Source of the DNA: Theropithecus gelada
Taxonomy: Eukaryota; Chordata; Mammalia; Primates; Cercopithecidae
Assembly (NCBI RefSeq): GCF_003255815.1
Contig: NC_037689.1
Span: forward strand, 19,405,168 to 19,469,167
DNA length: 64,000 nucleotides
Reading direction: 5' to 3'
Of this stretch, positions 1 to 10,767 are shown piece by piece. How positions within the stretch are numbered: the first letter of the stretch is position 1; the number at the start of each line of letters is the position of its first letter. Made by a program: the position numbers and the translations under genes. The notes under the pieces were generated by a model. That model did no database searches and had not been told where the DNA came from. It saw nothing but the letters and a program-made list of their open reading frames with translations.

Positions 1-154
1 AGAGGTTTTCAGACCCCTTTGGCACGAAGATTTCCCTGGCTCTCAGTAAACCAACACTCTGGGGTGTGACAGACCTAAGCGACTGGCATATACAAGGCCC
101 AGGCTATACAGAGCCACCAGGAGGCCCACCAGTAGGCAGGCTGGCAAGGCTGGG

Positions 155-322
155 TGACAGCATGAATTTTGGAGTCCGATGGAACTGGATTCAAATTTTG
201 GCTCCATACTTTTGTGAGTTATTTTCCTTCCCGGCTCCCCAGTCTTCTGGTCTGGAAAATGGGGACAATAGGAGATTCCTTCCCGGGTTACTGGGAGACT
301 TCAATTGGATAGCACTTGTAAG
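155..322 (+). repeat. MIR SINE fragment
   Basis: The stretch reads through the MIR core in sense: a gagtccga...ctggattcaaattttggctcc block, then a GGAAAATGGGGACAATA block that matches the MIR region before its 3' end. It is diverged, as expected for a mammalian-wide fossil. It ends just before the partial Alu. Confidence 0.6.
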
Positions 323-327
323 AGCTG

Positions 328-432
328 AGGCTGGGCCCCTGTAATCCCAGCACTTTGGGAGGCCAAGGCAGGAGAATTGCTTGAGCCCAGGAGTTTGAGA
401 CCGATCTCAACATAGCAAGACACCATCTCATG
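328..432 (+). repeat. Partial Alu left monomer, sense
   Basis: CCTGTAATCCCAGCACTTTG and the following GGAGGCCAAGGCAGGAG are the first Alu monomer. About 12 bases of the 5' A-box region are missing, and the copy stops near CACCATCTCA without a right monomer. The TTGAGCCCAGGAGTTTGAGA wording is typical of AluJ or a free left monomer (FLAM). It is followed directly by the T-tract of the next, oppositely oriented Alu. Confidence 0.75.
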
Positions 433-455
433 TTTTTTTTGTTTTTAAATTTAAA

Positions 456-756
456 TTTTTTTTTTTTTTTTTTTTGAGAGGGAGTCTCACACTCTCTCCC
501 AGGTTGGAGTGCAGTGGCGTGATCTTGGCTCACTGCAACCTCCATCTCCTGGGTTCAAGCAATTCTCCCACCTCAGCCTCCCGAGTAGCAGAGATTACAG
601 GTGTCTGCTACCATACCCAGCTAATTTTTGTATTTTAGTAGAGATGGGATCTCACCATGTTGAGCAGGTTGGTCTTGAACTTCTGACCTCAAATGATCCG
701 ACGGCCTTGGCCTCCCAAAGTGCTGGGATTACAGGCGTGAGCCACCATGCCTGGCT
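456..756 (-). repeat. Alu, full length, antisense
   Basis: A 20-nt T-tract is followed by both monomers in reverse complement, ending in GCCACCATGCCTGGCT. The length is about 300 bp. It looks like AluS with scattered mutations. With the sense fragment just upstream it forms an inverted Alu pair. Confidence 0.93.
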
Positions 757-1027
757 GTCATCTTTTTTTTTTTTTTTTTAAATAGAGCTGGGCGCAATGC
801 CAGCCACATGGCAAGTGCTCAGGGATGTAGCTGCTGTGACTCTTTCTGGGTGCTTTGTCTCTCATCCTTGGCAAGTACTTCCTCCTTGCTCTTCCTTGTT
901 TGCCCACCATCTTTCTTCAGGTGCAAGGTGTTCTCAGGCAGCCACAGATGTTGGGAGAGAACTTATCTGATAAATTTATTCTTAACCGGCAACAGGGTCT
1001 GAAAGTGTTAGTGTCGGGAGTATTTGC
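757..1027. other. Unique spacer with 17-nt poly-T
   Basis: A T-run at about 763-779 follows the Alu end without further Alu sequence. The rest is unclassified single-copy-like DNA with no coding signal. Confidence 0.5.
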
Positions 1028-1323
1028 TTTTTTTTTTCCTGAGACAGGGTCTTGCTCTGTTACCCAGGCTGGAGTGCAGTGGCTCGATCTCGGCTCACTG
1101 CAACCTCCACCTCCCGGGTTCAAGCGATCCTCCCACCTCAGCCTCCCAAGTAGCTGGGCCTACAGGCATGTGCCACCACATTCAGCTACTTTTTTGTGTT
1201 TTTAGTAGAGACAGGGTTTCACCATGTTGCCCAGGCTGGTCTTGAACTCCTGACCTCAAGAGATCCTCCCACCTCGGCCTTCTAAAGTGCTGGGATTACA
1301 GGCGGGGGCCACTGTGCCAGGCC
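1028..1323 (-). repeat. Alu, full length, antisense
   Basis: A short T-tract is followed by both Alu monomers in reverse complement, ending GGGGGCCACTGTGCCAGGCC. The octamer GTATTTGC occurs on both sides (about 1020 and 1326) and is a plausible target-site duplication. Confidence 0.93.
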
Positions 1324-1369
1324 AGGTATTTGCATTTTAACCCACCTCAACCTCATGTGTGGAATTTAT

Positions 1370-1690
1370 TCGTTCAATAAACATTTACTGAGATATTATC
1401 TTAGACTAAGCTATTATCACTAAGCCCTCACCATGTGCCCAGCAGACTTGTTATCTGATGTCATCTTTATAACAAGCATTAGGAAGAAGATTTAGTAATC
1501 TTCCCATTTTACAGATGAGGAAGCTGAGGCTCTGAGTCCTGAAGTCTCATAGCTGTGCCCAGATCTAACTGATGCTAGCACCTACTTCTAAGCCACAGGC
1601 TCTGAGCTGAGTCCTGGGGCTGCAAAGAGGAATAAACCCATCCCTGACTGCAGCGAACATCCTGTCCACGGTTGGAGACAGGCAAAGAAA
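1370..1690 (-). repeat. MIR fragment, antisense, then L2/MIR-like tail
   Basis: CCCATTTTACAGATGAGGAA is the reverse complement of the diagnostic MIR core. The upstream AATAAACATTTACTGAG is the reverse of the MIR 3' end. Downstream, GAGTCCTGGGGCTGCAAAG resembles the widespread L2-type tail. No gene is seen from here to the next Alu; the remaining 200 bases look unique. Confidence 0.65.
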
Positions 1691-1911
1691 CCCGATTCCT
1701 AATATGCAGCAATAGCAGTAGACATGGGGTTTTGTGGGCACAGAATAGGACATACCAAGGGGCCTTTGGGAACATATGGCTGGGAGCATTAACCCATGTT
1801 CTCTATGTGGATCCAAAGTCATACAGAATAGAATTTATTCTCCCACCTTCTGAGGGATCAGCCCACCCATCTAGAATCATTGCCAGAATAGCCTTTCTTT
1901 CTCTCTCTCTC

Positions 1912-2180
1912 TTTTTTTTTTTTTTTTTGAGACAGGGTCTCACTCTGTTTCCCAGGCTGGAGTGCAGTGGTGTGGCTCAAGTGATCCTCCCACTTTAGCC
2001 TCCCAAGTAGCTGGGACCACAGACACGAGCCCTTATGCCTGGCTGATTTTTTTTTTATTTGTAGAGATGACATCTCGCTATGTTGCCCAGGCAGATCTTG
2101 AACCCCTGGACTCAAGCAATCTTCCTGCTTCAGCCTCCTAACATGCTGAGATTACAGGCGTGGGCCATTGCACCCGGCTG
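1912..2180 (-). repeat. Alu, antisense, internally deleted
   Basis: A CT-rich run grades into an 18-nt T-tract. GAGACAGGGTCTCACTCTG follows, but the sequence jumps from GTGCAGTGGTGTGG to CTCAAGTGATCC, losing about 35 bases of the right monomer. The diverged wording suggests AluJ. Confidence 0.88.
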
Positions 2181-2262
2181 AACAGCCTCTTTCAAATGTC
2201 GAATTACTTCAAGGGCATACCTTAGAATCAAGAGATGTTTCTCTATGTTGCCCCCAACTTCC

Positions 2263-2559
2263 TTTTTTTTTTTTTTTGAGACAGAGTCTCGCTCTGTTGC
2301 CCAGCCTGGGGTGCAGTGGCATAATCTCGGCTCACTGCAACTTCCACCTCCCAAGTTCAAGCAATTTTCCTGCCTTAGCCTCCTGAGTAGCTGGGATTAC
2401 AGACACCTGCCACCACGCCTGGCTAATTTTTGCAATTTTAGTAGAAATAGGGTTTCACCATGTTGCCCAGACTGGTCTTGAACTCCTGACCTCAAGTGAT
2501 CTGCCTGCCTTGGCCTCCCAAAGTGTTGGGATTACAGACATGAGCTACCATACCCAGCC
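2263..2559 (-). repeat. Alu, antisense, first of a stacked pair
   Basis: Complete dimeric Alu in reverse complement with a 15-nt T-tract. It is flanked by CCCCCAACTTC at 2251-2261 and again at 2566-2576, a clear target-site duplication. Confidence 0.94.
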
Positions 2560-2576
2560 CCGCCTCCCCCAACTTC

Positions 2577-2872
2577 TTTTTGTTGTTGTTGAGACAGTGT
2601 CTTGCTCTGTCGCCCAGGCGGGAGTGCAGTGGCACGATCTCCGCTCACTGCAACCTCTGCCTCCCAGGTTCAAGCAATTCTCCTGCCTCAGCCTCCCGAG
2701 CAGCTGGGATCACAGGCGTGCACCACCATGCCTGGCTAATTTTTGTATTTTTAGTAGAGACAGGGTTTCACCATGTTGGCCAGGCTGGTCTCAAGCTCCT
2801 GACCTCAGGTGATCCGCCTGCCTTGGCCTCCCAAAGTGCTGGGGTTACAGGTGTCAGCCACCTCGCCCAGCC
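2577..2872 (-). repeat. Alu, antisense, second of a stacked pair
   Basis: Complete Alu with a degraded T-tract (TTTTTGTTGTTGTT). A third, slightly mutated copy of the target (CCCAGCTTCTT) follows at 2874-2884. This suggests it inserted next to the previous Alu in the same target. Confidence 0.94.
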
Positions 2873-2889
2873 TCCCAGCTTCTTATATA

Positions 2890-3510
2890 TGCCTCCCAAG
2901 ATAATTGAGGCGTATATACAAGGCTATATGTATATGATTATATAAAAATGTGTTCTTTTTAAAAAAGGCAAGTGATAGCACTGTGAGTGGACAGTACAAC
3001 AGGAGAACAGTGTGTATAGTAAAAATGAGGTCCCCCTCCTGGCTCTGTTTTCCTTCTTGAAGGCTACCTTCAAGAAGTTTCCTTCTTGAAGGCAACTTCT
3101 AACACAAGGTTATACACATATGTCCTTTTTAAAAAGGCACATGATGGCGTATCATAAACATACCATAAAATTCCCTATTTCCTGTTTTTTCACTTAACAG
3201 TGTAATCTCACCCAACATTCTGCACCAATATCTATAGTTCCATTGCATTCTCTTTAATGGCAGCGTAACATCTTTTATGGGTATGCCAGACTTTGTTTAA
3301 CCAGTCTCCTATCAATGGATTTTAACTCAGGTTGTTTCTGGTCATTTTAGTTACAAATCATCCTGTCATGAAGATCCCTTTACATAGGTTTTTACTCACA
3401 TATGGTATACCTGTATACCTTTGTTGGAGAAAAGGGTATGCATTTTAACATGGAAAACCATTAACATATACCTGACTATGTCAAATTCATGCCTAAAATC
3501 CCATCCAAAG
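2890..3510 (-). repeat. Old L1 3' region, antisense
   Basis: The blocks TTTCACTTAAC, TTAATGGCAGCGTAACATC, TTTAACCAGTCTCCTATCAA and GGTTGTTTCTGGTCATTTTA follow the order of the reverse-complemented L1M 3' region. It is strongly diverged, with open boundaries on both sides. A perfect short inverted repeat lies inside (3053-3077). Confidence 0.55.
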
Positions 3511-3990
3511 AAATTAATCACTAAAGGTGAAATCTTGACCATCAGCAAGGGACACCAGTTCCTCAAGTATAGCCTGCCTGCCCGCCTTGAGAGTGGCCTC
3601 CCCTTCTTTCCAGTTCCCAAGCCTGAGTACCAGTGAGCAGAGGAAGCTGGGGTACTCTGGCTCCTGAACCCCTCTGAGGAGGGCCCAACTGCGTTCTCTG
3701 TGGGCAGAAGTTCCCTCTCTAATCAGTTTTCCCACTGCATTTCATTGGCGGCCAAGAGAGGCTTTCATAACTCTTGCTATCTTTACAATATGTCGTTCAA
3801 ATTTAAAACATGCTAAAAGGGAGAAAATATTTATAGAATTTTTCTCTGGAAGAAAAAAAAAACCCTACTTTTAAGCCCAGCCAATGACATTTCTGGAAAC
3901 CACAGAGGGAAAACAGCAACAACTCGCAGAAGATAAAATGGACTAATTACACAACAGATCTCTAATTTAAGAAACTAGCTGCATTCTTCT

Positions 3991-3991
<1 letters not shown>
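3510..3991. other. Unique DNA, no gene seen
   Basis: Nothing recognisable. The short frames here have no family resemblance and no codon bias that I can see. Confidence 0.4.

Positions 3992-4029
<38 letters not shown>
3992..4029. repeat. Pure 38-nt poly-T
   Basis: 38 uninterrupted T. It is not followed by Alu sequence. Downstream lie a short hairpin (ACTGG, loop TTTA, CCAGT) and an 11-nt poly-A near 4068-4078. Confidence 0.9.
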
Positions 4030-4032
<3 letters not shown>

Positions 4033-5860
4033 TGACAGAGAATAAAAATACTGGTTTACCAGTTTATTAAAAAAAAAAATCATCCAACAGTTCCTAACCT
4101 TCTCTTCTGCAAGATGACATGCATCTGTTCTTGAGTACACATGGTGGGCCTGCTGGCCTCAGTGAGGGCTATAGAAAAGCGTCCCTATGGTGGGGTTTGT
4201 TGGCCTGTGAAATAGTTTCCCATGGGAAGAACAGGGATCCTGCTGCCTGAGTTATTTAAATCTTGGAGTCTTCCTTCCTTTTCCAAAGCTCTGGGAGTGT
4301 CTCCATGGCCACAGCTGTTGTGGACACCCAGCCTAGTGGCCTGGCTTTGGGGTGGCCGAGGTAGGTCTGTGTTAACTAGTACCTTGCCCTCGCCTCATAA
4401 TCCAGCCCTCTGAACTGCCACTGGGACCCTAACTGGCCCTTTTCAACAAATACCCCAGGTTTCTAGAATAATTCCTTAGCTACAGGGTGGTCAGCAAAGA
4501 GACCAGGGACCCCCTCACTTCTCCCTTATTTCTGTGAATCCCAGCCTGAGCGCTTCCAAACGGGCCACAAAGGGAAGCTTTTCCTAGCTGGAATTTCCAG
4601 AAGCCAAAACACGACTGCAGCCAAAACCTCCCGGTGAACTTCGTTTCTGTTTGGATTTTTATGGAACCGGTTTCTCCCAGACACACATCCTGTGGGACCA
4701 CGCTCCTTCCCCTTCCCTTATTTTTATGTATGAATGGATTATGTTGGCTGTTTAATGGGTTTGCAGCAAACGCAGGCCACCGAGCGCTTTTAATGAGGTC
4801 TCTCGCTGGCCAGCCCGTGGCTTTCAGAGGCCTTGAGAGACCCGGAGAGAGGGTCCCCTGGTGCCTGGATGGGATTTGCTCTCTGCTCTCTGCTTGGGAA
4901 TCTTGGCTACACCAGCGCTACTCTGATTTGCTGGGGGATTTGGGGAAAGTTCTTTAATCTCCCAGGCCTGTAGTGTAGACCTGAGCTAACACCAGCACTG
5001 GGGCCTTAGAACCAGCGCAAGGAATCCTTGTGGAAAACAAAGAATAACAGTGAGAAAGGAGCGAGGGGCCCTGAGTGGGGCTGTGCTCGCGGGGAGAAGG
5101 ATGGTTTCTCTGCGGGCCAGAGCCTAGACCTCAATTCTCAGCATGGAGTTCAGCTGCAGTGGGCTAGGCCTCAGTTTCCCTGGTTTGCCTTTTCTTAGTC
5201 AGCTCTGATGTGTTGATTTGTGAACTTATTATCCATCTGCCCAGCACTCAGAGCCAGCAGGCAGGGTGGGGTGACGGAGGGTGGGTGCAGGGAATGCACA
5301 TCCAAGGGCTCTAGACAGCCCTGGATCTTCCCTTTGAGCTGTAGGGGCCTGAAGAACAGGCCTTCCCTTTTTGGGGAAGATCAAAACTTTCATCTGGAAT
5401 TGGGGTGCCTCTCTTCCCAGTGACCCACTTTTGCTGGAAATGAACACGCCTTGGTTCTTGTGATTGCTTTCTGGGCTGGCCAGGGCAGAATGGAGAATCG
5501 TGGCCCCTCCTGCCTCACCTCTCAGCCTCCTGCTTTGCCTGGAGATGCCTTGTCATCTGCATTCCCAAGGGGCCCTGTTGTCATCGGCTGCCAGGAGGAC
5601 TGACAGATGAGGCTTCCCCAGCAGTGGGTCCCCACCCTTCTCCCCCAGGGACCCCTTTTATGAAATCTCTCCCAGGACAACCAGGTTGACAGTGGCTATG
5701 TGGGGGAAGGCCAGAGATTCCTTGCCTATTGGATTCCACTGGGGCTGGGGGGTGGGGGAAGCCACTGACGCAGTGGGAGCATCCTCCTAGCCCATCTCCA
5801 CTCCCAGGCCTCTCGGCTGCGTGCCCGATGCTATTCAAATTTGCTCTCCGCAGAACTGCC
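4030..5860. other. Repeat-poor unique DNA
   Basis: This is about 1.8 kb without Alu or L1. The stretch 4850-5040 looks like a weak sense MIR (GATTTGGGGAAAGTTCTTTA, then CCTGTAGTGTAGACC). 4620-4800 is AT/GC-mixed and not repeat-like. No exon or promoter can be supported. Confidence 0.4.
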
Positions 5861-6185
5861 TGAATGGTCTCTTTAAAATGCACATTGGACTCTGTTATTC
5901 CCTCCTGAAAACCGTTTGTGGGCTTTCCAGCGCCTAGAGATGAAGGCCAAGTTCCTTGCGGTGGTTTATCATCCCCTCTCTGAGCTACCTCTCCAGGCTC
6001 AATGCTCCTTGCCCTCTGCCGCAGTAACACCAAGCTACCAGTGCGCCCAGTGCACCCCACATGGCTGCCCCCCAATGACTTTCTTTCTTTCTAGAATAAT
6101 ATTGCTCTCCAGCCCCTCCTGACTCGCTCGCAGTCTACTGTCAGGAGGCAGCTTGAGTGTCACCTCCCGAGTCTGTCTATAAATT
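5860..6185 (+). repeat. L2 LINE 3' fragment
   Basis: CCCTCCTGAAAACCGTTTGTGGGC, GATGAAGGCCAAGTTCCTTG and GAGCTACCTCTCCAGGCTCA follow the L2 3' consensus (ccctccagtggcttcccac ... aaagtccaaactcctt ... cctacctctccagcctc). The fragment ends near TGTCACCTCC. A 164-codon minus-strand frame across it is therefore not a gene. Confidence 0.7.
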
Positions 6186-6929
6186 GTTTAGTCATGAATT
6201 CATTCATTTGATTGTTTTTCAGTCAATCAGAGAAATATATAACTGGCAATTACAGCTTTGAATCAGCCTGGAATAGCTTGCCTTAGCCCTCAGGCCTTGC
6301 TTGAACCCAGCTAATCGCGAAACTGGAGAGGGGTCCTTTGCGTCAGGGGCCCCACCCTTGCCTCTGCACCCTGCTCTTTGTTTGCCTGGCACACCCACAG
6401 ATTCCGTACTCCGCCCCCCCCCCCCCCCCCCCCCCCCCCCGCCGTGTCCCGGGTGTAAGGTGTCCTGGTTGCCAAGAGTGAGGGCTGTGCCTCATTTCCT
6501 AGTAGTGCAGGCACTTCCCTGCAAGCAGAGGCATCTAACCTGTTGTTTTCACTTTTAGGCTTGGTCTCCTAGATCTTGGGGTCCATCCACTCTTGGGGTC
6601 CATGGGCCCAAATGCATAGCTCTGTCTGGGACCTCTTGTCTGAAACACAGCTGCCTCTTCAGCCTCATTGCTCCTTCGGGAATGTTCAGCATGTAGAGCC
6701 ATGAGGTGGGGTGAGGACACCAAGGGGCCGGATAAACAGAAGAGAAGAGATCCAACGACCTGAGGAAGGCCTGCTGTGAGCCACACTTGAAAAGGTGGCC
6801 TTAGATGTCCAGTAGACAGCAGAAACTCAGCGCAGCCTGAACCTGCCCACACACCTGCTCCTCCTTACAGCCTCCTGCAACCCCAGCGGTCCACTGGGCA
6901 GTCCAAAACCCATAGCATCATCATCATCA

Positions 6930-6931
<2 letters not shown>
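6185..6931. other. Unique DNA with poly-C and short TCA repeat
   Basis: No gene seen. It holds the 27-nt poly-C described separately and a short (TCA)n run at about 6916-6931 that leads into the T-tract of the next Alu. Confidence 0.4.
6414..6440. repeat. 27-nt poly-C tract
   Basis: 27 uninterrupted C, flanked by CCG and GCCGTG. Pure C/G homopolymers this long are scarce in primate genomes compared with A/T runs. The complementary strand is a continuous G-run. Confidence 0.9.
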
Positions 6932-6963
<32 letters not shown>

Positions 6964-7243
6964 ATGGAGTATCCCTCTGTTGCCCAAGCTGGAGTGCAGT
7001 GGCGCAACCTCGGCTCACTGCAACTTCTGCCTCCCAGGTTCAAGCGATTCTCCTGCCTCCACCTCCTGAGTAGCTGGAATTGCAAGTGCCCGCCACCACC
7101 CCTGGCTAATTTTTGTATTTTTGGTAGAGACGGGGTTTCACCATGTTGGCCAGGCTGGTCTCGAACTCCTGACCTCAGGTGATCCACCTGCCTCAGCCTC
7201 CTAAAGTGCTGGGATTACAGGTGTGAGTCATGGCACCTGGCTG
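6932..7243 (-). repeat. Alu, full length, antisense
   Basis: A 31-nt T-tract is followed by a complete dimeric Alu in reverse complement, AluS-like. It sits between a (TCA)n run and an L2 tail. Confidence 0.94.
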
Positions 7244-7249
7244 CATATG

Positions 7250-7425
7250 TACCCTTTTTATGGATCTTGTTTTTTGTCTATTCCTCCTCCCATTGGAATG
7301 GAAGCCTCAGTGAGAGCAAATATTTCATTCGTTTTGTTCACTATTGTGTCCTTAGTGCCTAGAACAATGCCTGGCACTGAGCAGGCACTTACAAAATATT
7401 CACTGGATGAAAGCAAGAATGGATG
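7250..7425 (+). repeat. L2 LINE 3' end
   Basis: ATGGAAGCCTCAGTGAGAGC, TTTGTTCACTATTGTGTCC, GTGCCTAGAACAATGCCTGG and TTCACTGGATGAAAGC follow the L2 3' terminus in order. It is followed by a (GGAT)n run at 7419-7439. Confidence 0.8.
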
Positions 7426-7439
7426 GATGGATGGATGGA
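7419..7439. repeat. (GGAT)n microsatellite
   Basis: About five GGAT units at the 3' edge of the L2. They probably grew from the tetramer repeats that end LINE copies. Confidence 0.85.
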
Positions 7440-8911
7440 GTGGCTGGTAGGCAGATGCTCCACTGGCCTCTATCTTTCAACCTTCATCTGAAGATGCATA
7501 ATGCTGGTTGGCCCCTGGTGAGAGACTTGCTCACCATGCCTAGGTCCTCTCGGCATGAGCAGACTCCAAAAGTTCCATGGTCAGTTCTGGAATTTGATTT
7601 TTTCCTCCTCAGTGGACTTAAGATGCTCCCTATGTGGACAGTAGAGTGACTGTCCACCATATTCCTTTTCCTCAGACTACAAGCCAGCGTTCATGGCTTT
7701 CTCCTTGCTCTGCTGTGGGTCATAACCAGCAGCAGTTCTGCATGACTTACTGCTGGAGCTGTTGCTCTTGGAACATTCTAGAAACCTCATGGGCCCTGGT
7801 GAGAGATGGAAAAGCTTTAACTGCAATGTTGGTGCCAGCAGGCCTTGGCGCCCTGTAGAGTGAAAGCGAGAGGGCCTTGATTTTTGACCAGCCTTTGCAG
7901 GCTGCCTTAGTGGAGACTTTTGCCTCAACCGAGTGACCACTCAAATTTCAAGATGAAGTGCTCGGTTTACCTGAAGGCATGGTCCTAAGTGACATTCACT
8001 GAGCCAGGGTGTGCAGTTTGCATGTCCATAAAATGGGGCCAGTGATATTGACCTTACAAGGTCGTTGTGAGGAATAAATGAGCAATATAAATTGCAAAAT
8101 CTATAAAAGTGTCTTGTTTTATTATTATTGATGGTGCTGACTCCCAAGGGAGAGCCTGCTTTTCTGTAGGATGGGGCACTTAGAAGACTTCGGTGCCTTC
8201 TGGTAAGGTCCTGCAGCTTCTGGAAGCCTCCTCTGCTCACACCTGGGACTTGGGCATGGCTTAACATCCAGTCTTGTATGACTGGAGGGTGGCTTCTCTT
8301 TTCTGACGGGCTCTTGGAGTCTCTAGCTGGCTCTTGATGTGGAAATGGTGTGTGGGAAGGGAATGACCATTAACCATTTTTAGACTTTTCATTGTTTTCA
8401 TTTGTGTCTTCTGGTGTGCTGAGAGTTTATTAACCAGCGAAGGGACTATCAAATCCAAGCCTGCTGCTTCTCACTGAGAAAACAAAAGGAACACAAGGAA
8501 GCAGCCTGTAGGGGTGGAGATGGCACTGGTCTGGAAGTCTGGACGTTCGGGTCTAGGTCTCATTTCTCTCCTCCCCTTTGTCAACTTTAGGCATGGCAGG
8601 TCACCTTGCTAGGCCACAAGTGCCTGCCTGTAAAGAAGGGAGCTTGGGGTCGATGATCCTGTTCTGAGCTGTTGGTGGTCTTGTAACTATCGCTTTTAAA
8701 TAATAATCATATCACAGCTGGAAATAAAATTCAGCTGTTGTTCTCTCTTTTCAAAGTGGTTGCCTATCCTTTGGAATTTCTGGGGCATCTCACCTGCAGT
8801 CCTTCCAGTATATACCCAAGGCTTCCTCTCTCTCTGCCTGAGGGTATTTTCTAGTCACGGGCATGCCCTTGGCCTGGAAAGCAACAAGGGAGGAACTGCC
8901 TCTAGCGTGAA
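7440..8911. other. Unique DNA with two MIR traces
   Basis: 7985-8115 is a sense MIR trace (CCATAAAATGGGGCCAGTGA, then GTTGTGAGGAATAAATGAG). 8510-8690 is a weaker one (AGTCTGGACGTTCGGGTCT). The rest is unclassified, and no coding signal is supported. Confidence 0.5.
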
Positions 8912-8912
8912 C

Positions 8913-9217
8913 TTTTTTTTTTTTTTTTTTTTTGGAGAGAGACAGCGTCCTTCTCTGCTGCCCAGGCTGTAGTGCAGTGGCACAATCAGCTCACTGCAGC
9001 CTTGACCTTCCAGGTGCAGGTGATTCTCCCACCTCAGCCTCCTGAATAGCTGGGACTACAGGTGCATGCCATCATGCCTGGCTAATTTTTGTATTTTCGT
9101 AGATATGGGGTCTCCCTATGTTGCCCAGGCTGGTCTTGAACTCCTGGGTTCAAGAAATCCTCCTGCCTCAGCCTCTCTGAGTGCTGGAATTACAGGTGTG
9201 AGCTACCGCACCTGGCC
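8913..9217 (-). repeat. AluJ-like, full length, antisense
   Basis: A 21-nt T-tract is followed by both monomers. GCCTTGACCTTCCAGGTGC and CTCCTGGGTTCAAGAAATCC are AluJ-type wording. TAGCGTGAACTT before and TAGTAGCGAACACTT after suggest a decayed target duplication. Confidence 0.92.
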
Positions 9218-9407
9218 TTAGTAGCGAACACTTGATCAATGGGGGATCCATGGGTGCATCAACATCCCATCTTCCTTGCCCTTTGGTGGGATAATTCTGT
9301 AGTGCTGTCTCCCAGTGAGGCCCCCTGAGAGCCTGAGCCCCAGTTGCCCACAGAAAACCCCTGCTCCTCAACGCATCTTCTATAGGTGTCTTCCTTACCC
9401 ATGATCA

Positions 9408-9822
9408 CCTCCTTCTATGGGCTGAAGTGTGTCCTGCCAAATTCATATGCTGAAGCCCTAACCCCAGGACCTCAGAATGTGACTGCGTTTGAAGTTAAGG
9501 CCTTTGAAGACATGATTAAGTTAAAATAAGGCAACTAAGGTGGAGCCCTAATCGAAATATGCCTGGTGTCCTTACGAGAAGAGGAAATTTGGACACAAAA
9601 AGAGACACCAGGAGAGTGTGCACGGAGGGACAATTGTGTGAAGGGACAGTGAGAAGGCAGCCGTCTGCAAGCTAAGGAGAGAGGCCTCAGAGGAATCTGA
9701 CTCTGTTGGCACCTTGATCTTGTGCTTCCAGCCTCCAGAACTATGTGAAAACCAATATCTTTTCCTTAACCCACCCAGCCTGTGATATTTTGTTATGGCA
9801 GCCTGAACAAACTCATATGCCT
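9408..9822 (+). repeat. MaLR/ERVL-type solo LTR, sense
   Basis: GACCTCAGAATGTGACTG, GGTGTCCTTACGAGAAGAGG, CAGCCTCCAGAACTATGTG and TTTTGTTATGGCAGCCTGAA follow the order of the common mammalian MLT-type LTR. No internal region or partner LTR is seen, so it is a solo LTR fossil. Subfamily not assigned. Confidence 0.75.
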
Positions 9823-10767
9823 CCCAAATAAGCTACCCAGTCCCAAATCATTGACCCAGAGTCTGCTTTTGGGGAGAAAGAAAATTAGGACATTATCAAT
9901 CAGGGCCAAAAGGTTAGTGCTATGTTAACGTCTGCAGGGCCTTCTTTGGGGCCTTAAAGATCCAGTCTCCAGGGCGGGGTCTGAGAGCAGTTTGTAGAGA
10001 AACCAGCTAATCCTCAGTTGGCAGAAAAGGAGACAAAGACTCAGAGACATGAAATAAGTCAAAAACATCGTCATATTCACCTTCTCATTAGGATCTGAAG
10101 CTGGTTCACTGAGAGGAGGTGGAATCACGTGGAGAAATGTACGCCAGGAGTCGGGGCTGGGATAATGTGCTTTACGCAGTACATGAATACAAATGCTTTT
10201 ATTCACGTGAAATTGCTTCAGAATGAAGGGCTGCTCGAAAACTGACCCCTAAATGGAGCATTTTGTGTTACAAAATAAAATTGCATCCCTTCGGCTCTGA
10301 GAAAAATGCATATTGCCCTCATCTGAAATGTGGTGATAATTATATGCCACATTATTCATCCTGTGTCATTTCTGGTCACATTCAGCATTTGGCATAGAGG
10401 CAATTTAGGGTGTGCTAGAAACAAAAGCAGTCACGCAAAAGGCACGGGGATGTATTCCAGGCAGTCAAGGTAAGTGGTACAGTGCACGGAACTTCAAGGT
10501 TCGCTTTCTCCCAGGATGACACAACTGCAATTTCAAATGTTTTCTGTGTAGGAGGACCAACTTTCACATGCGTTTTAGGGAAAAGGAAACCAAGTTAAAT
10601 AATGCCCCGATATCAAAGCAGCAGGTGTGTGTATGCGTGTGTGTGTATGTGTATGGGTGTGCTTGTGCGTATGTGAGGCCAAGAAAGTCTCTGGCCTGAG
10701 AACACTTGGAGGTGAGCAGAGTACTAGTTATTAGTGTAGTAGTGTTAGGAGATTAGTTATAAGTATG
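9823..10767. other. Unique DNA with (TG)n
   Basis: 10200-10480 is AT-rich and non-repetitive, with AAATGCATATTGCCC and ATGCCACATTATTCATCC. It could be conserved regulatory DNA, but this cannot be judged from one species. A degenerate (TG)n run is at 10625-10673. Confidence 0.4.

Noticed and set aside
2580..2945. Repeated peptides such as LECSGTISAHCNL across the window
   Set aside because: These are standard translations of antisense Alu copies, not exons. Alu exonisation is possible in principle, but no transcript evidence is available.
5581..6075. 164-codon minus frame
   Set aside because: It overlaps an L2 3' fragment read on the wrong strand.
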